The notes: generated by a model from the letters alone, not told the origin. A stretch of DNA of 64,000 bases from Prosapia bicincta (GCA_036971475.1 JBAIZL010000003.1:50055842-50119841), one strand, 5' to 3'. Positions 16,057 through 30,076 are shown, numbered from the stretch's first letter. Translations and numbers: made by a program.

Positions 16057-18896
16057 TTAGTCCTTATGGGTGGATGTAGGTGTGAGAAGGAGGTACAAAC
16101 ATAGCATTTCTTCAATAGGGCGGTATTTATACTTCAACGGGCGTGACTGGAGCGATTTGGGCAGTGATAGGTGTGTTCCTGATATTATTTGGGTTGTTAT
16201 TTCATATCTAGGTCGTATATAATAGAAAAATCGAAAGTAGAACAACAATAGTCTGTTTATTTTAGATTATTTACTCTAAATTGAGGTCATTCACCCTAAT
16301 GAACGATAAATATAACGTCTATATCAGTTTTGGGCGGGATTTAGTCCTTATGGGTGGATGTAGGTGTGAGAAGGAGGTACAAACATAGCATTTCTTCAAT
16401 AGGGCGGTATTTATACTTCAACGGGCGTGACTGGAGCGATTTGGGCAGTGATAGATGTGTTCCTGATATTATTTGGGTTGTTATTTCATATCTAGGTCGT
16501 ATATAATAGAAAAATCGAAAGTAGAACAACAATAGTCTGTTTATTTTAGATTATTTACTCTAAATTGAGGTGGTTTACCCTAATGAACGATAAATATAAC
16601 GTCTATATCAGTTTTTTGCGGGATTTAGTCCTTATGGGTGGATGTAGGTGTGAGAAGGAGGTACAAACATAGCATTTCTTCAATAGGGCGGTATTTATAC
16701 TTCAACGGGCGTGACTGGAGCGATTTGGGCAGTGATAGGTGTGTTCCTGATATTATTTGGTTTGTTATTTCATATCTAGGTCGTATATAATAGAAAAATC
16801 GAAAGTAGAACAACAATAGTCTGTTTATTTTAGATTATTTACTCTAAATTGAGGTCATTCACCCTAATGAACGATAAATATAACGTCTATATCAGTTTTG
16901 GGCGGGATTTAGTCCTTATGGGTGGATGTAGGTGTGAGAAGGAGGTACAAACATAGCATTTCTTCAATAGGGCGGTATTTATACTTCAACGGGCGTGACT
17001 GGAGCGATTTGGGCAGTGATAGATGTGTTCCTGATATTATTTGGGTTGTTATTTCATATCTAGGTCGTATATAATAGAAAAATCGAAAGTAGAACAACAA
17101 TAGTCTGTTTATTTTAGATTATTTACTCTAAATTGAGGTCATTCACCCTAATGAACGATAAATATAACGTCTATATCAGTTTTGGGCGGGATTTAGTCCT
17201 TATGGGTGGATGTAGGTGTGAGAAGGAGGTACAAACATAGCATTTCTTCAATAGGGCGGTATTTATACTTCAACGGGCGTGACTGGAGCGATTTGGGCAG
17301 TGATAGATGTGTTCCTGATATTATTTGGGTTGTTATTTCATATCTAGGTCGTATATAATAGAAAAATCGAAAGTAGAACAACAATAGTCTGTTTATTTTA
17401 GATTATTTACTCTAAATTGAGGTGGTTTACCCTAATGAACGATAAATATAACGTCTATATCAGTTTTTTGCGGGATTTAGTCCTTATGGGTGGATGTAGG
17501 TGTGAGAAGGAGGTACAAACATAGCATTTCTTCAATAGGGCGGTATTTATACTTCAACGGGCGTGACTGGAGCGATTTGGGCAGTGATAGATGTGTTCCT
17601 GATATTATTTGGGTTGTTATTTCATATCTAGGTCGTATATAATAGAAAAATCGAAAGTAGAACAACAATAGTCTGTTTATTTTAGATTATTTACTCTAAA
17701 TTGAGGTGGTTTACCCTAATGAACGATAAATATAACGTCTATATCAGTTTTTTGCGGGATTTAGTCCTTATGGGTGGATGTAGGTGTGAGAAGGAGGTAC
17801 AAACATAGCATTTCTTCAATAGGGCGGTATTTATACTTCAACGGGCGTGACTGGAGCGATTTGGGCAGTGATAGGTGTGTTCCTGATATTATTTGGTTTG
17901 TTATTTCATATCTAGGTCGTATATAATAGAAAAATCGAAAGTAGAACAACAATAGTCTGTTTATTTTAGATTATTTACTCTAAATTGAGGTGGTTTACCC
18001 TAATGAACGATAAATATAACGTCTATATCAGTTTTTTGCGGGATTTAGTCCTTATGGGTGGATGTAGGTGTGAGAAGGAGGTACAAACATAGCATTTCTT
18101 CAATAGGGCGGTATTTATACTTCAACGGGCGTGACTGGAGCGATTTGGGCAGTGATAGATGTGTTCCTGATATTATTTGGGTTGTTATTTCATATCTAGG
18201 TCGTATATAATAGAAAAATCGAAAGTAGAACAACAATAGTCTGTTTATTTTAGATTATTTACTCTAAATTGAGGTGGTTTACCCTAATGAACGATAAATA
18301 TAACGTCTATATCAGTTTTTTGCGGGATTTAGTCCTTATGGGTGGATGTAGGTGTGAGAAGGAGGTACAAACATAGCATTTCTTCAATAGGGCGGTATTT
18401 ATACTTCAACGGGCGTGACTGGAGCGATTTGGGCAGTGATAGATGTGTTCCTGATATTATTTGGGTTGTTATTTCATATCTAGGTCGTATATAATAGAAA
18501 AATCGAAAGTAGAACAACAATAGTCTGTTTATTTTAGATTATTTACTCTAAATTGAGGTCATTCACCCTAATGAACGATAAATATAACGTCTATATCAGT
18601 TTTGGGCGGGATTTAGTCCTTATGGGTGGATGTAGGTGTGAGAAGGAGGTACAAACATAGCATTTCTTCAATAGGGCGGTATTTATACTTCAACGGGCGT
18701 GACTGGAGCGATTTGGGCAGTGATAGGTGTGTTCCTGATATTATTTGGGTTGTTATTTCATATCTAGGTCGTATATAATAGAAAAATCGAAAGTAGGTTA
18801 ACAATAGTCTGTTTATTTTAGATTATTTACTCTAAATTGAGGTCATTCACCCTAATGAACGATAAATATAACGTCTATATCAGTTTTGGGAGGGAT
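16057..18896. repeat. Homogenised block of ten 284-bp satellite A units
   Basis: Ten successive units start at 16057, 16341, 16625, 16909, 17193, 17477, 17761, 18045, 18329 and 18613, all exactly 284 bp long and nearly identical. Distinguishing bases (for instance TTTGGTTTG in place of TTTGGGTTG at about 16760 and 17896) recur four units apart, which suggests a 4-mer (1136-bp) higher-order repeat. No short units occur inside the block. Confidence 0.9.
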
Positions 18897-21044
18897 TTAG
18901 TCCTTATGGGTGGATGTAGGTGTGACAAGGAAGTACAAACATAGCATTTCTTCAATAGGGCGGTATTTTTACCTCAACGGGCGTGACTGCAGCTATTTGG
19001 GCAGTGATAGGTGTGTTCCTGATATTATTTGGGTTGTTATGTCATATCTAGGTCGTATATAATAGAAAAATCGAAAGTAGGTCAACAATAGTCTGTTTAT
19101 TTTAGATTATTTACTCTAAATTGAGGTCATTCACCCTAATGAACGATAAATAAAACGTCTATATCAGTTTTGGGCGGGATTTAGTCCTTATGGGTGGATG
19201 TAGGTGTGACAAGGAAGTACAAACATAGCATTTCTTCAATAGGGCGGTATTTATACTTCAACGGGCGTGACTGGAGCGATTTGGGCGGGATTTAGTCCTT
19301 ATGGGTGGATGTAGGTGTGACAAGGAAGTACAAACATAGCATTTCTTCAATAGGGCGGTATTTATACTTCAACGGGCGTGACTGGAGCGATTTGGGCGGG
19401 ATTTAGTCCTTATGGGTGGATGTAGGTGTGACAAGGAAGTACAAACATAGCCCTTCGTCAATAGGGCGGTATTTATACTTCAACGGGCGTGACTGGAGCG
19501 ATTTGGGCGGGATTTAGTCCTTATGGGTGGATGTAGGTGTGACAAGGAAGTACAAACACAGCATTTCTTCAATAGGGCGGTATTTATACTTCAACGGGCG
19601 TGACTGGAGCGATTTGGGCGGGATTTAGTCCTTATGGGTGGATGTAGGTGTGAGAAGGAGGTACAAACATAGCAAATCTTCAATAGGGCGGTATTTATAC
19701 TTCAACGGGCGTGACTGGAGCGATTTGGGCAGTGATAGGTGTGTTCCTGATATTATTTGGGTTGTTATTTCATATCTAGGTCGTACATAATAGAAAAATC
19801 GAAAGTAGGTCAACAATAGTCTGTTTATTTTAGATTATTTACTCTAAATTGAGGTGGTTTACCCTAATGAACGATAAATATAACGTCTATATCAGTTTTT
19901 TGCGGGATTTAGTCCTTATGGGTGGATGTAGGTGTGAGAAGGAGGTACAAAAATAGCATTTCTTCAATAGGGCGGTATTTATACTTCAACGGGCGTGACT
20001 GCAGCGATTTGGGCAGTGATAGGTGTGTTCCTGATATTATTTAAGTTGTTATTTCATATCTAGGTCGTATATAATAGAAAAATCGAAAGTAGAACAACAA
20101 TAGTCTGTTTGTTTTAGATTATTTACTCTAAATTGAGGTCATTCACCCTAATGAACGATAAATAAAACGTATATATCAGTTTTTTGCGGGATTTAGTCCT
20201 TATGGGTGGATGTAGGTGTGAGAAGGAGGTACAAACATAGCATTTTTTCAATAGGGCGGTATTTATACTTCAACGGGCGTGACTGCAGCGATTTGGGCAG
20301 TGATAGGTGTGTTCCTGATATTATTTAAGTTGTTATTTCATATCTAGATCGTATATAATAGAAAAATCGAAAGTAGAACAACAATAGTCTGTTTATTTTA
20401 GATTATTTACTCTTAATTGAGGTGGTTTACCCTAATGAACGATAAATATAACGTCTATATCAGTTTTTTGCGGGATTTAGTCCTTATGGGTGGATGTAGG
20501 TGTGAGAAGGAGGTACAAACATAGCATTTCTTCAATAGGGCGGTATTTATACTTCAACGGGCGTGACTGCAGCGATTTGGGCAGTGATAGGTGTGTTCCT
20601 GATATTATTTAAGTTGTTATTTCATATCTAGGTCGTATATAATAGAAAAATCGAAAGTAGAACAACAATAGTCTGTTTGTTTTAGATTATTTACTCTAAA
20701 TTGAGGTGGTTTACCCTAATGAACGATAAATATAACGTCTATATCAGTTTTTTGCGGGATTTAGTCCTTATGGGTGGATGTAGGTGTGAGAAGGAGGTAC
20801 AAACATAGCATTTCTTCAATAGGGCGGTATTTATACTTCAACGGGCGTGACTGCAGCGATTTGGGCAGTGATAGGTGTGTTCCTGATATTATTTGGGTTG
20901 TTATTTCATATCTAGGTTGTATATAATAGAAAAATCGAAAGTAGAACAACAATAGTCTGTTTATTTTAGATTATTTACTCTAAATTGAGGTGGTTTACCC
21001 TAATGAACGATAAATATAACGTCTATATCAGTTTTTTGCGGGAT

Positions 21045-24000
21045 TTAGTCCTTATGGGTGGATGTAGGTGTGAGAAGGAGGTACAAACATAGCATTTCTT
21101 CAATAGGGCGGTATTTATACTTCAACGGGCGTGACTGCAGCGATTTGGGCAGTGATAGGTGTGTTCCTGATATTATTTAAGTTGTTATTTCATATCTAGA
21201 TCGTATATAATAGAAAAATCGAAAGTAGAACAACAATAGTCTGTTTATTTTAGATTATTTACTCTAAATTGAGGTGGTTTACCCTAATGAACGATAAATA
21301 TAACGTCTATATCAGTTTTTTGCGGGATTTAGTCCTTATGGGTGGATGTAGGTGTGAGAAGGAGGTACAAACATAGCATTTCTTCAATAGGGCGGTATTT
21401 ATACTTCAACGGGCGTGACTGCAGCGATTTGGGCAGTGATAGGTGTGTTCCTGATATTATTTGGGTTGTTATTTCATATCTAGGTTGTATATAATAGAAA
21501 AATCGAAAGTAGAACAACAATAGTCTGTTTGTTTTAGATTATTTACTCTAAATTGAGGTCATTCACCCTAATGAACGATAAATAAAACGTATATTATCAG
21601 TATTGGGCGGGATTTAGTCCTTATGGGTGGATGTAGGTGTGAGAAGGAGGTACAAACATAGCATTTCTTCAATATGGCGGTATTTATACTTCAACGGGCG
21701 TGACTGGAGCGATTTGGGCAGTGATAGGTGTGTTCCTGATATTATTTAAGTTGTTATTTCATATCAAGGTCGAATATAATAGAAAAATCGAAAGTAGAAC
21801 AACAATAGTCTGTTTATTTTAGATTATTTACTCTAAATTGAGGTCATTCACCCTAATGAACGATAAATAAAACGTCTATTATCAGTTTTGGGCGGGATTT
21901 AGTCCTTATGGGTGGATGTAGGTGTGAGAAGGAGGTACAAACATAGCATTTCTTCAATAGGGCGGTATTTATACTTCAACGGGCGTGACTGGAGCGATTT
22001 GGGCGGGATTTAGTCCTTATGGGTGGATGTAGGTGTGAGAAGGAGGTACAAACATAGCATTTCTTCAATAGGGCGGTATTTATACTTCAACGGGCGTGAC
22101 TGGAGCGATTTGGGCAGTGATAGGTGTGTTCCTGATATTATTTGGGTTGTTATTTCATATCTAGGTCGTATATAATAGAAAAATCGAAAGTAGAACAACA
22201 ATAGTCTGTTTGTTTTAGATTATTTACTCTAAATTGAGGTCATTCACCCTAATGAACGATAAATAAAACGTATATTATCAGTATTGGGCGGGATTTAGTC
22301 CTTATGGGTGGATGTAGGTGTGAGAAGGAGGTACAAACATAGCATTTCTTCAATATGGCGGTATTTATACTTCAACGGGCGTGACTGGAGCGATTTGGGC
22401 AGTGATAGGTGTGTTCCTGATATTATTTAAGTTGTTATTTCATATCAAGGTCGAATATAATAGAAAAATCGAAAGTAGAACAACAATAGTCTGTTTATTT
22501 TAGATTATTTACTCTAAATTGAGGTCATTCACCCTAATGAACGATAAATAAAACGTCTATTATCAGTTTTGGGCGGGATTTAGTCCTTATGGGTGGATGT
22601 AGGTGTGAGAAGGAGGTACAAACATAGCATTTCTTCAATAGGGCGGTATTTATACTTCAACGGGCGTGACTGGAGCGATTTGGGCAGTGATAGGTGTGTT
22701 CCTGATATTATTTAAGTTGTTATTTCATATCAAGGTCGAATATAATAGAAAAATCGAAAGTAGAACAACAATAGTCTGTTTGTTTTAGATTATTTACTCT
22801 AAATTGAGGTCATTCACCCTAATGAACGATAAATAAAACGTCTATTATCAGTTTTGGGCGGGATTTAGTCCTTATGGGTGGATGTAGGTGTGAGAAGGAG
22901 GTACAAACATAGCATTTTTTCAATAGGGCGGTATTTATACTTCAACGGGCGTGACTGCAGCGATTTGGGCAGTGATAGGTGTGTTCCTGATATTATTTAA
23001 GTTGTTATTTCATATCTAGATCGTATATAATAGAAAAATCGAAAGTAGAACAACAATAGTCTGTTTATTTTAGATTATTTACTCTAAATTGAGGTGGTTT
23101 ACCCTAATGAACGATAAATATAACGTCTATATCAGTTTTTTGCGGGATTTAGTCCTTATGGGTGGATGTAGGTGTGAGAAGGAGGTACAAACATAGCATT
23201 TCTTCAATAGGGCGGTATTTATACTTCAACGGGCGTGACTGCAGCGATTTGGGCAGTGATAGGTGTGTTCCTGATATTATTTGGGTTGTTATTTCATATC
23301 TAGGTTGTATATAATAGAAAAATCGAAAGTAGAACAACAATAGTCTGTTTGTTTTAGATTATTTACTCTAAATTGAGGTCATTCACCCTAATGAACGATA
23401 AATAAAACGTATATTATCAGTATTGGGCGGGATTTAGTCCTTATGGGTGGATGTAGGTGTGAGAAGGAGGTACAAACATAGCATTTCTTCAATATGGCGG
23501 TATTTATACTTCAACGGGCGTGACTGGAGCGATTTGGGCAGTGATAGGTGTGTTCCTGATATTATTTAAGTTGTTATTTCATATCAAGGTCGAATATAAT
23601 AGAAAAATCGAAAGTAGAACAACAATAGTCTGTTTATTTTAGATTATTTACTCTAAATTGAGGTCATTCACCCTAATGAACGATAAATAAAACGTCTATT
23701 ATCAGTTTTGGGCGGGATTTAGTCCTTATGGGTGGATGTAGGTGTGAGAAGGAGGTACAAACATAGCATTTCTTCAATAGGGCGGTATTTATACTTCAAC
23801 GGGCGTGACTGGAGCGATTTGGGCGGGATTTAGTCCTTATGGGTGGATGTAGGTGTGAGAAGGAGGTACAAACATAGCATTTCTTCAATAGGGCGGTATT
23901 TATACTTCAACGGGCGTGACTGGAGCGATTTGGGCAGTGATAGGTGTGTTCCTGATATTATTTGGGTTGTTATTTCATATCTAGGTCGTATATAATAGAA

Positions 24001-24650
24001 AAATCGAAAGTAGAACAACAATAGTCTGTTTGTTTTAGATTATTTACTCTAAATTGAGGTCATTCACCCTAATGAACGATAAATAAAACGTATATTATCA
24101 GTATTGGGCGGGATTTAGTCCTTATGGGTGGATGTAGGTGTGAGAAGGAGGTACAAACATAGCATTTCTTCAATATGGCGGTATTTATACTTCAACGGGC
24201 GTGACTGGAGCGATTTGGGCAGTGATAGGTGTGTTCCTGATATTATTTAAGTTGTTATTTCATATCAAGGTCGAATATAATAGAAAAATCGAAAGTAGAA
24301 CAACAATAGTCTGTTTATTTTAGATTATTTACTCTAAATTGAGGTCATTCACCCTAATGAACGATAAATAAAACGTCTATTATCAGTTTTGGGCGGGATT
24401 TAGTCCTTATGGGTGGATGTAGGTGTGAGAAGGAGGTACAAACATAGCATTTCTTCAATAGGGCGGTATTTATACTTCAACGGGCGTGACTGGAGCGATT
24501 TGGGCAGTGATAGGTGTGTTCCTGATATTATTTAAGTTGTTATTTCATATCAAGGTCGAATATAATAGAAAAATCGAAAGTAGAACAACAATAGTCTGTT
24601 TATTTTAGATTATTTACTCTAAATTGAGGTCATTCACCCTAATGAACGAT
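21045..24650. repeat. 1820-bp higher-order duplication inside satellite A
   Basis: About 21045-22830 and 22865-24650 carry the same ordered set of unit variants offset by 1820 bp. Shared rare markers are AGGTTGTATATAATAG, CAATATGGCGG, CATATCAAGGTCGAATA, TCTGTTTGTTTTAG and one short-unit junction (about 22001 and 23820). The ends were placed by eye. Six full units plus one short unit give 1815 bp, close to the observed offset. Confidence 0.8.
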
Positions 24651-25718
24651 AAATAAAACGTCTATATCAGTTTTGGGCGGGATTTAGTCCTTATGGGTGG
24701 ATGTAGGTGTGAGAAGGAGGTACAAACATAGCATTTCTTCAATAGGGCGATATTTATACTTCAACGGGCGTGACTGGAGCGATTTGGGCAGTGATAGGTG
24801 TGTTCCTGATATTATTTAAGTTGTTATTTCATATCTAGCTCGTATATAATAGAATAATCGAAAGTAGGTCAACAATAGTCTGTTTATTTTAGATTATTTA
24901 CTCTAAATTGAGGTCATTCACCCTAATGAACGATAAATAAAACGTCTATATCAGTTTTGGGCGGGATTTAGTCCTTATGGGTGGATGTAGGTGTGAGAAG
25001 GAGGTACAAACATAGCATTTCTTCAATAGGGCGGTATTTATACTTCAACGGGCATGACTGGAGCGATTTGGGCAGTGATAGGTGTGTTCCTGATATTATT
25101 TAAGTTGTTATTTCATATCTAGCTCGTATATAATAGAATAATCGAAAGTAGAACAACAATAGTCTGTTTATTTTAGATTATTTACTCTAAATTGAGGTCA
25201 TTCACCCTAATGAACGATAAATAAAACGTCTATATCAGTTTTGGGCGGGATTTAGTCCTTATGGGTGGATGTAGGTGTGAGAAGGTGGTACAAACATAGC
25301 ATTTCTTCATTAGGGCGGTATTTATACTTCAACGGGCATGACTGGAGCGATTTGGGCAGTGATAGGTGTGTTCCTGATATTATTTAAGTTGTTATTTCAT
25401 ATCTAGGTCGTATATAATAGAAAAATTGAAAGTAGGTCAAAAATAGTCTGTTAATTTTTGATTATTTACTCTAAATTGAGGTCATTCACCCTAATGAACG
25501 ATAAATAAAACGTCTATTATCAGTTTTGGGCGGGATTTAGTCCTTATGGGTGGATGTAGGTGTGAGAAGGAGGTACAAACATAGCATTTCTTCAATAAGG
25601 CGGTATTTATACTTCAACGGGCGTGACTGTAGCGATTTGGGCAGTGATAGGTGTGTTCCTGATATTATTTAAGTTGTTATTTCATATCTAGGTCGTATAT
25701 AATAGAAAAATCGAAAGT

Positions 25719-26032
25719 TCCCTGGCTATAGTTAAAACAGTTCTCTGCCTACAGATCAAAAAGTTCCCTGCCTAGAATTTGAACAAATTTCTGGCTACAG
25801 TTCGAGCAGGTATTGGCTACATTTCGATCGGTTCTCTGTTTAGAGTTCGCGCAAATATCTGGCTATACTTAAAGCAGATTCCTGCCTACTGTTCCAGGAG
25901 TTCTCTGCCTATAGTTTGTACAGATTTCTAGCTACAGTTCCAGTGGTTCCCTGTCTAGAGTTCGAGCAAATCTCTGGCTATAGTTAAAACTGATCTCTGC
26001 CTATAGTTCCAGCAGTTCCCGGCCCACAGTTC
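25719..26032. repeat. Degenerate 23-bp minisatellite, left edge of duplication copy 1
   Basis: Diverged ~23-bp monomers of the type TTCTCTGCCTACAGTTCCAG follow satellite A with no spacer. They match the degenerate right flank of the larger minisatellite at about 36955-37390, so this stretch is the truncated homologue of that flank rather than an independent array. Confidence 0.85.
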
Positions 26033-28780
26033 AGAAATTAAAACTTTTTAATAGACCCAGACAGACATGTGGAAGACTAAACAAGTAGGCTATGTTAGAG
26101 TAATTCATGGACACTCTGTACAGTATTTCCCATACGTAGTAGTGTTACAATGTTTATATTTTTGATACATTAATGACTTTGCATCGTTAATATTATCATC
26201 GTCTGATGTATTACATAATAGCCATGTAATCAGGAAAATAAACCTTCCCGCGAATATAAGAGTTAAGCAATAAACAGCAATGCTTTGTATAAGCAACTAT
26301 GGGATGCGAATATCCTTCATAAATATGCTCGAATATATAAACGTAATAGATTTATGATACAATTAAATTATTTTATGTTTAATAATATTATAAACTTGAC
26401 GAGAATTGACTTTTTTATAAAATATAGCTTTATAGAACGTCGACGTTGCGACCACGCTGACAGTTTTCGTGCCTCTCAAGACTAAATATAACACTGAAAA
26501 TATAATTATTTATTATTTTAAAAATAATATATTTAATAATTTCTTTTCAAGAAGATTTCTTTAAAATCTACGTGTACAAAAGAAATAAATATAAACGTAC
26601 AATAGTTTTTTAGATATGTTGTTTACTTTAATTGAAAAATACACCACACTTGATGGTAGAAATATAGTCTTAATGACGTTGGTTTAATTTTTTTTTATTA
26701 CTCACTCTAACGTCTAGTGCAGGAATATCTAGTTTACGTTCCGCGGAAAATAGGGAAAATTACTTGTTTCACATTTTTAATGTTAGTCTGTAATTATGGC
26801 ATATAGCGTGACCGGCCGCGTAGTAGCTACTGGCTACACTTGCTTCAAGTTGCTACCAAAGGAGAACTCTGCGTAAAAGCTTACAATAAAATGAGTCATT
26901 AATACACAAAAACCATGCTGGGAATACGAAATTTGTAGGCTACGTATATTTTAAAAGAATCTATAGATATTTCTAAATAAAAAAAAAAACACCGCTTCAC
27001 AAAAAGGTCGTTCTATTCAATTACCAACTTTTGGTCTTACTAAAACATACAAGTTTTTCCAAACATTTTATTAGAATTAAAGGCCTATAACTTGCAATTG
27101 TAAGGGAAGAGTTCTACTAGGATGTTGTCAGTAAGAATACAGGCCTAACCTAATTACTTGTAAACCAATATTGCAAGTAAAGGCAAAATCACACGAATGT
27201 AAAACTCAAGGTTCGTTTAGATTATAACGTTAGCTATAATCCTGTTTAGCAGTTTAGGTTTACGTGAATACTTAATAGCTTTTGCCATTACTAAATAAAA
27301 ACCCTGTTGAGAATACGAGGAAATTTACTTTAAGTTTTTAAGAACCTATATTAACTTTAGATTCGATTAACTATAAATTTAACTACTTATGTAGTAATTT
27401 AAGCGAATAACAAAATATAAACTTTACTTACTTAAATATCGACATTTCTGAATGATTCCAAGTTATATTACATCAAACATACATTTCACACACGTTCAGT
27501 TATTTACAATTATTTGCGAGTCGAAAAGATAACCTTAAACTAACATAGCTCTGGCGACAAAAACAGCTGATTCATTGTTGGCCAGATTCACATTTAGAAT
27601 AGGGAAAGAATAATTTGTTTTGCTGTGGGAGGACGACGCAACGTCGGTCGGTTATGTAACAACAGAAAGATATTGCAGAGGCCGTAGAAGTATGGCATTG
27701 GTGATTCTTATGGAATACAAATAGATTACTTTACTTTTAATAGGGAATCATGCACATAAGTCGTTTGATGCAATAAATTACAATAGAAGAAATAGTTTTG
27801 TAAAATATTTCTGCCACTATGAGCATTTAAAAAATTTTATTTAACACAAGATTTATAGAAGCAACACAAACAATACTATCGGCTAAATACTTTATAACAG
27901 TTGCACATAAGACAAATAAAATCAGCAAACTCACAACATTCAAGGATACAACCCTTAGCGAGGATCGCCTGAGGGTCACAATCTGTCAAATTCGGGCTCA
28001 CCCTTCTCTTTACAAGTGCAGTTAGAGGGTATCGTGTTGTTACAATTTTCAATTTGTTGAGGTTTTTAAATTATCCGCAATATTTTGACACCATCCACTT
28101 TGGATTAATTAAAATGTCCAAAAGCCCCAATAGTTTATACTGGGTGTAGTAACAAATGAAGCGTGTTGGTTCAAACCTCAGGAAAATTTAACCTAAAAAT
28201 CACTTTCACTGATGATGTTTATAGCCTAAATAGATATCAGTCTGGAATCGCTTGTTTAAAGGAAGGAATTAGTGTAAAGTTGTATAAAAGTACGAGATCT
28301 CGTAAATACACAGATTTTAATCTACCTTAAAGCCTTGTCGACTCATCTCATGGAGTCCTGTGGGAAGATGTTGTGTTACCCAAGTCGCAGTGTCCATCCC
28401 CATTATCTGCCGGGATCTTGGGCTGGTTCTGTAAAATATACAAGTAATATTATATTATTCATCATTATGTTGTGCCGATTGTGGCATGTGTGAAGGTCAT
28501 ATAGTTAGTACCATGACAAAGGCCTTCATGATAGTTTCTAGTTTCTAGTAATAGTTTCCTAATACGTTTCTAGCTAATTAGGATTCTCCCCTATACTAGC
28601 CTTGTCCCCCCTGAGAAAAAAACGTGTCCTCATAATAATGAAAATGGTAATTCATAATGATTTAATTTTAGAGTTATTCTAATAAATATTTATAAGTTAA
28701 TAAGAAAATATAATAAAACTTGTTTTAAGGAAAGGAGATTTCGGACAGATACATGGCGAAGGCCTCGTATCATTCACGCA

Positions 28781-29888
28781 CTCCGCTATAACAAATGTAA
28801 TTTTATCTGGGCGTATAGGTAAGTTATTTTATATTTACTAATAGCATCTAACAGCATAAACCTGACGTAAATGGATTTCGTTCTACCAGGCTTTGTACCA
28901 GCACGCTTGGATTATTTTAACTCTGCTTGTTTCATCTTATTATTCCCATCCTCACTAAGATCTGTACTGCTTTCTATTTAAACGTCTTTACATAGCAGAA
29001 CACAATGCAACCAAATTCCCAACTATTCGTACATTACTGCTAACGTAAGCAACCCTTCAACCCACCTTAGCGCAGTGAGCCGTTCCCAAGTCATCCTCTG
29101 CTTGGATCACCATCAGTCTGCAAATGCAATAACAACATTAATTGTATTATACAAAAGCTCTTGATTTTGTCAATATTCGACTCATCAATATTCAATTCGC
29201 TTCCTAAATATTACACACAAATAAATATAGCATGAAACACATTACTTACACATTTCCAATAAAAACCCACTGTAGTGTTCTTCTCTGTTTTATATCTAAA
29301 CTATATAGTTTTAGGTTTGTGTTATGTTTCCTAATTTTTGTACATTTTTTTAAACAAGATTTTTGAGAAATTTCCCACTCTGGTGTTAAATAGTTATTTC
29401 CACACAGAATGGCTTTTCAAAACCGAAAGTATTTTCTAATATAAACAATGTTATGCCTTTCCAGGTTTTCCAAAAACCTATTTCCCAAAGCTTCATGCTT
29501 AAATCAAACATAGCCAATTATTAATTCATCACTACGCACACGTGTATCCTATAAAAGTAAATAATGTAACAATAAATGTAACGATTTTACATCGTGCAAA
29601 TGTGTCCTATAATATGAGGCTTTTTTGCATTTGTTTCTTTAAAACACTGTACCCAGGGATTAAAAAAGGTTATAAACTAAATTTTCTCTTATCCTAAAAA
29701 AACTATATTACCAATATTAGGTCAGCTGGTTTGCCGTGTATGTGACTGTGTTACTGTGTGTCTGTGTGCCTCTGTAACTGTGAGTCTGTGTGTGTGTGTG
29801 TGTCTGTGTGTTTATGTGAATTACAATCAATGAATTACAAATGTCAACACCAGACTACAAAATTACTTTTGCGTACATACACTACATA
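28781..29888. other. Copy-1-specific ~1.1-kb segment of unknown origin
   Basis: Copy 2 joins ATCAT directly to AAGGT at about 40192-40200, while copy 1 has about 1.1 kb between the matching bases, with CAT on both sides. This is either an insertion with a 3-bp CAT target duplication in copy 1 or a microhomology deletion in copy 2. I found no terminal inverted repeat, no long open frame and no gene. The segment holds a TG-rich low-complexity tract. Confidence 0.6.
29738..29819. repeat. TG-rich imperfect microsatellite
   Basis: Roughly 80 bp of interrupted TG/CTG repeats (GTGTGACTGTGTTACTGTG and similar), including an uninterrupted (GT)n core near 29790. It lies inside the copy-1-specific segment. 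Confidence 0.85.
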
Positions 29889-29963
29889 AGGTCAATGCTT
29901 CAAGGGTTTATTAAACAGTAGAAATATAAAGTTAGTATAAAATCTCTCCTAACAAACACATTA

Positions 29964-30076
29964 CACTGGTATGCATTTTTTAAAAAATAAATTGCTTCCA
30001 GAGTGAAAACAACTGATTTTAGTCAATTGAGATGCCCTGAATTCAGACATGTTTTTAGTTTTTCTCTATCACATCA
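29964..30076 (+). repeat. Left terminal inverted repeat of the CACTG element
   Basis: Matches the reverse complement of 32256-32357. The outer 13 bases are identical, then there is a diverged stretch, then long identical blocks such as CTGATTTTAGTCAATTG and GATGCCCTGAATTCAGA. Confidence 0.88.

Larger units (their letters stand above)
1..25718. repeat. Satellite array A (284-bp unit with 111-bp short units)
   Basis: Head-to-tail tandem array that enters the window mid-unit and stops abruptly at 25718. The full unit is 284 bp, seen as exact 284-base spacing of the motif TTAGTCC. It has a GC-richer part of about 111 bp (TTAGTCC to GATTTGGGC) and an AT-rich part of about 173 bp. A second unit type keeps only the 111-bp part, with GATTTGGGC joined straight to GGGATTTAG. 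I count about 31 such junctions, leaving roughly 78 full units. Sequence subtypes are easy to follow: GAGAAGGAGG or GACAAGGAAG; TCATTCACC, GGTTTACC, GGTTCGCC or GGTTCACAC; TTAAGTTG or TTGGGTTG. Each full unit shows a ~63-codon minus-strand frame, but these start at TTG, the unit length is not a multiple of three, and the frames resemble no known protein. I treat them as non-coding. Units near 25.3-25.7 kb are more diverged, as expected at an array edge. Confidence 0.97.

Noticed and set aside
1..25718. About thirty near-identical 63-residue minus-strand open frames across satellite A
   Set aside because: They start at TTG, recur only because the unit recurs, sit in a unit whose length is not a multiple of three, and match no protein I know.
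1..25718. CRISPR array
   Set aside because: Repeat units are 111 or 284 bp with no short unique spacers, and the context is eukaryotic. This is satellite DNA.
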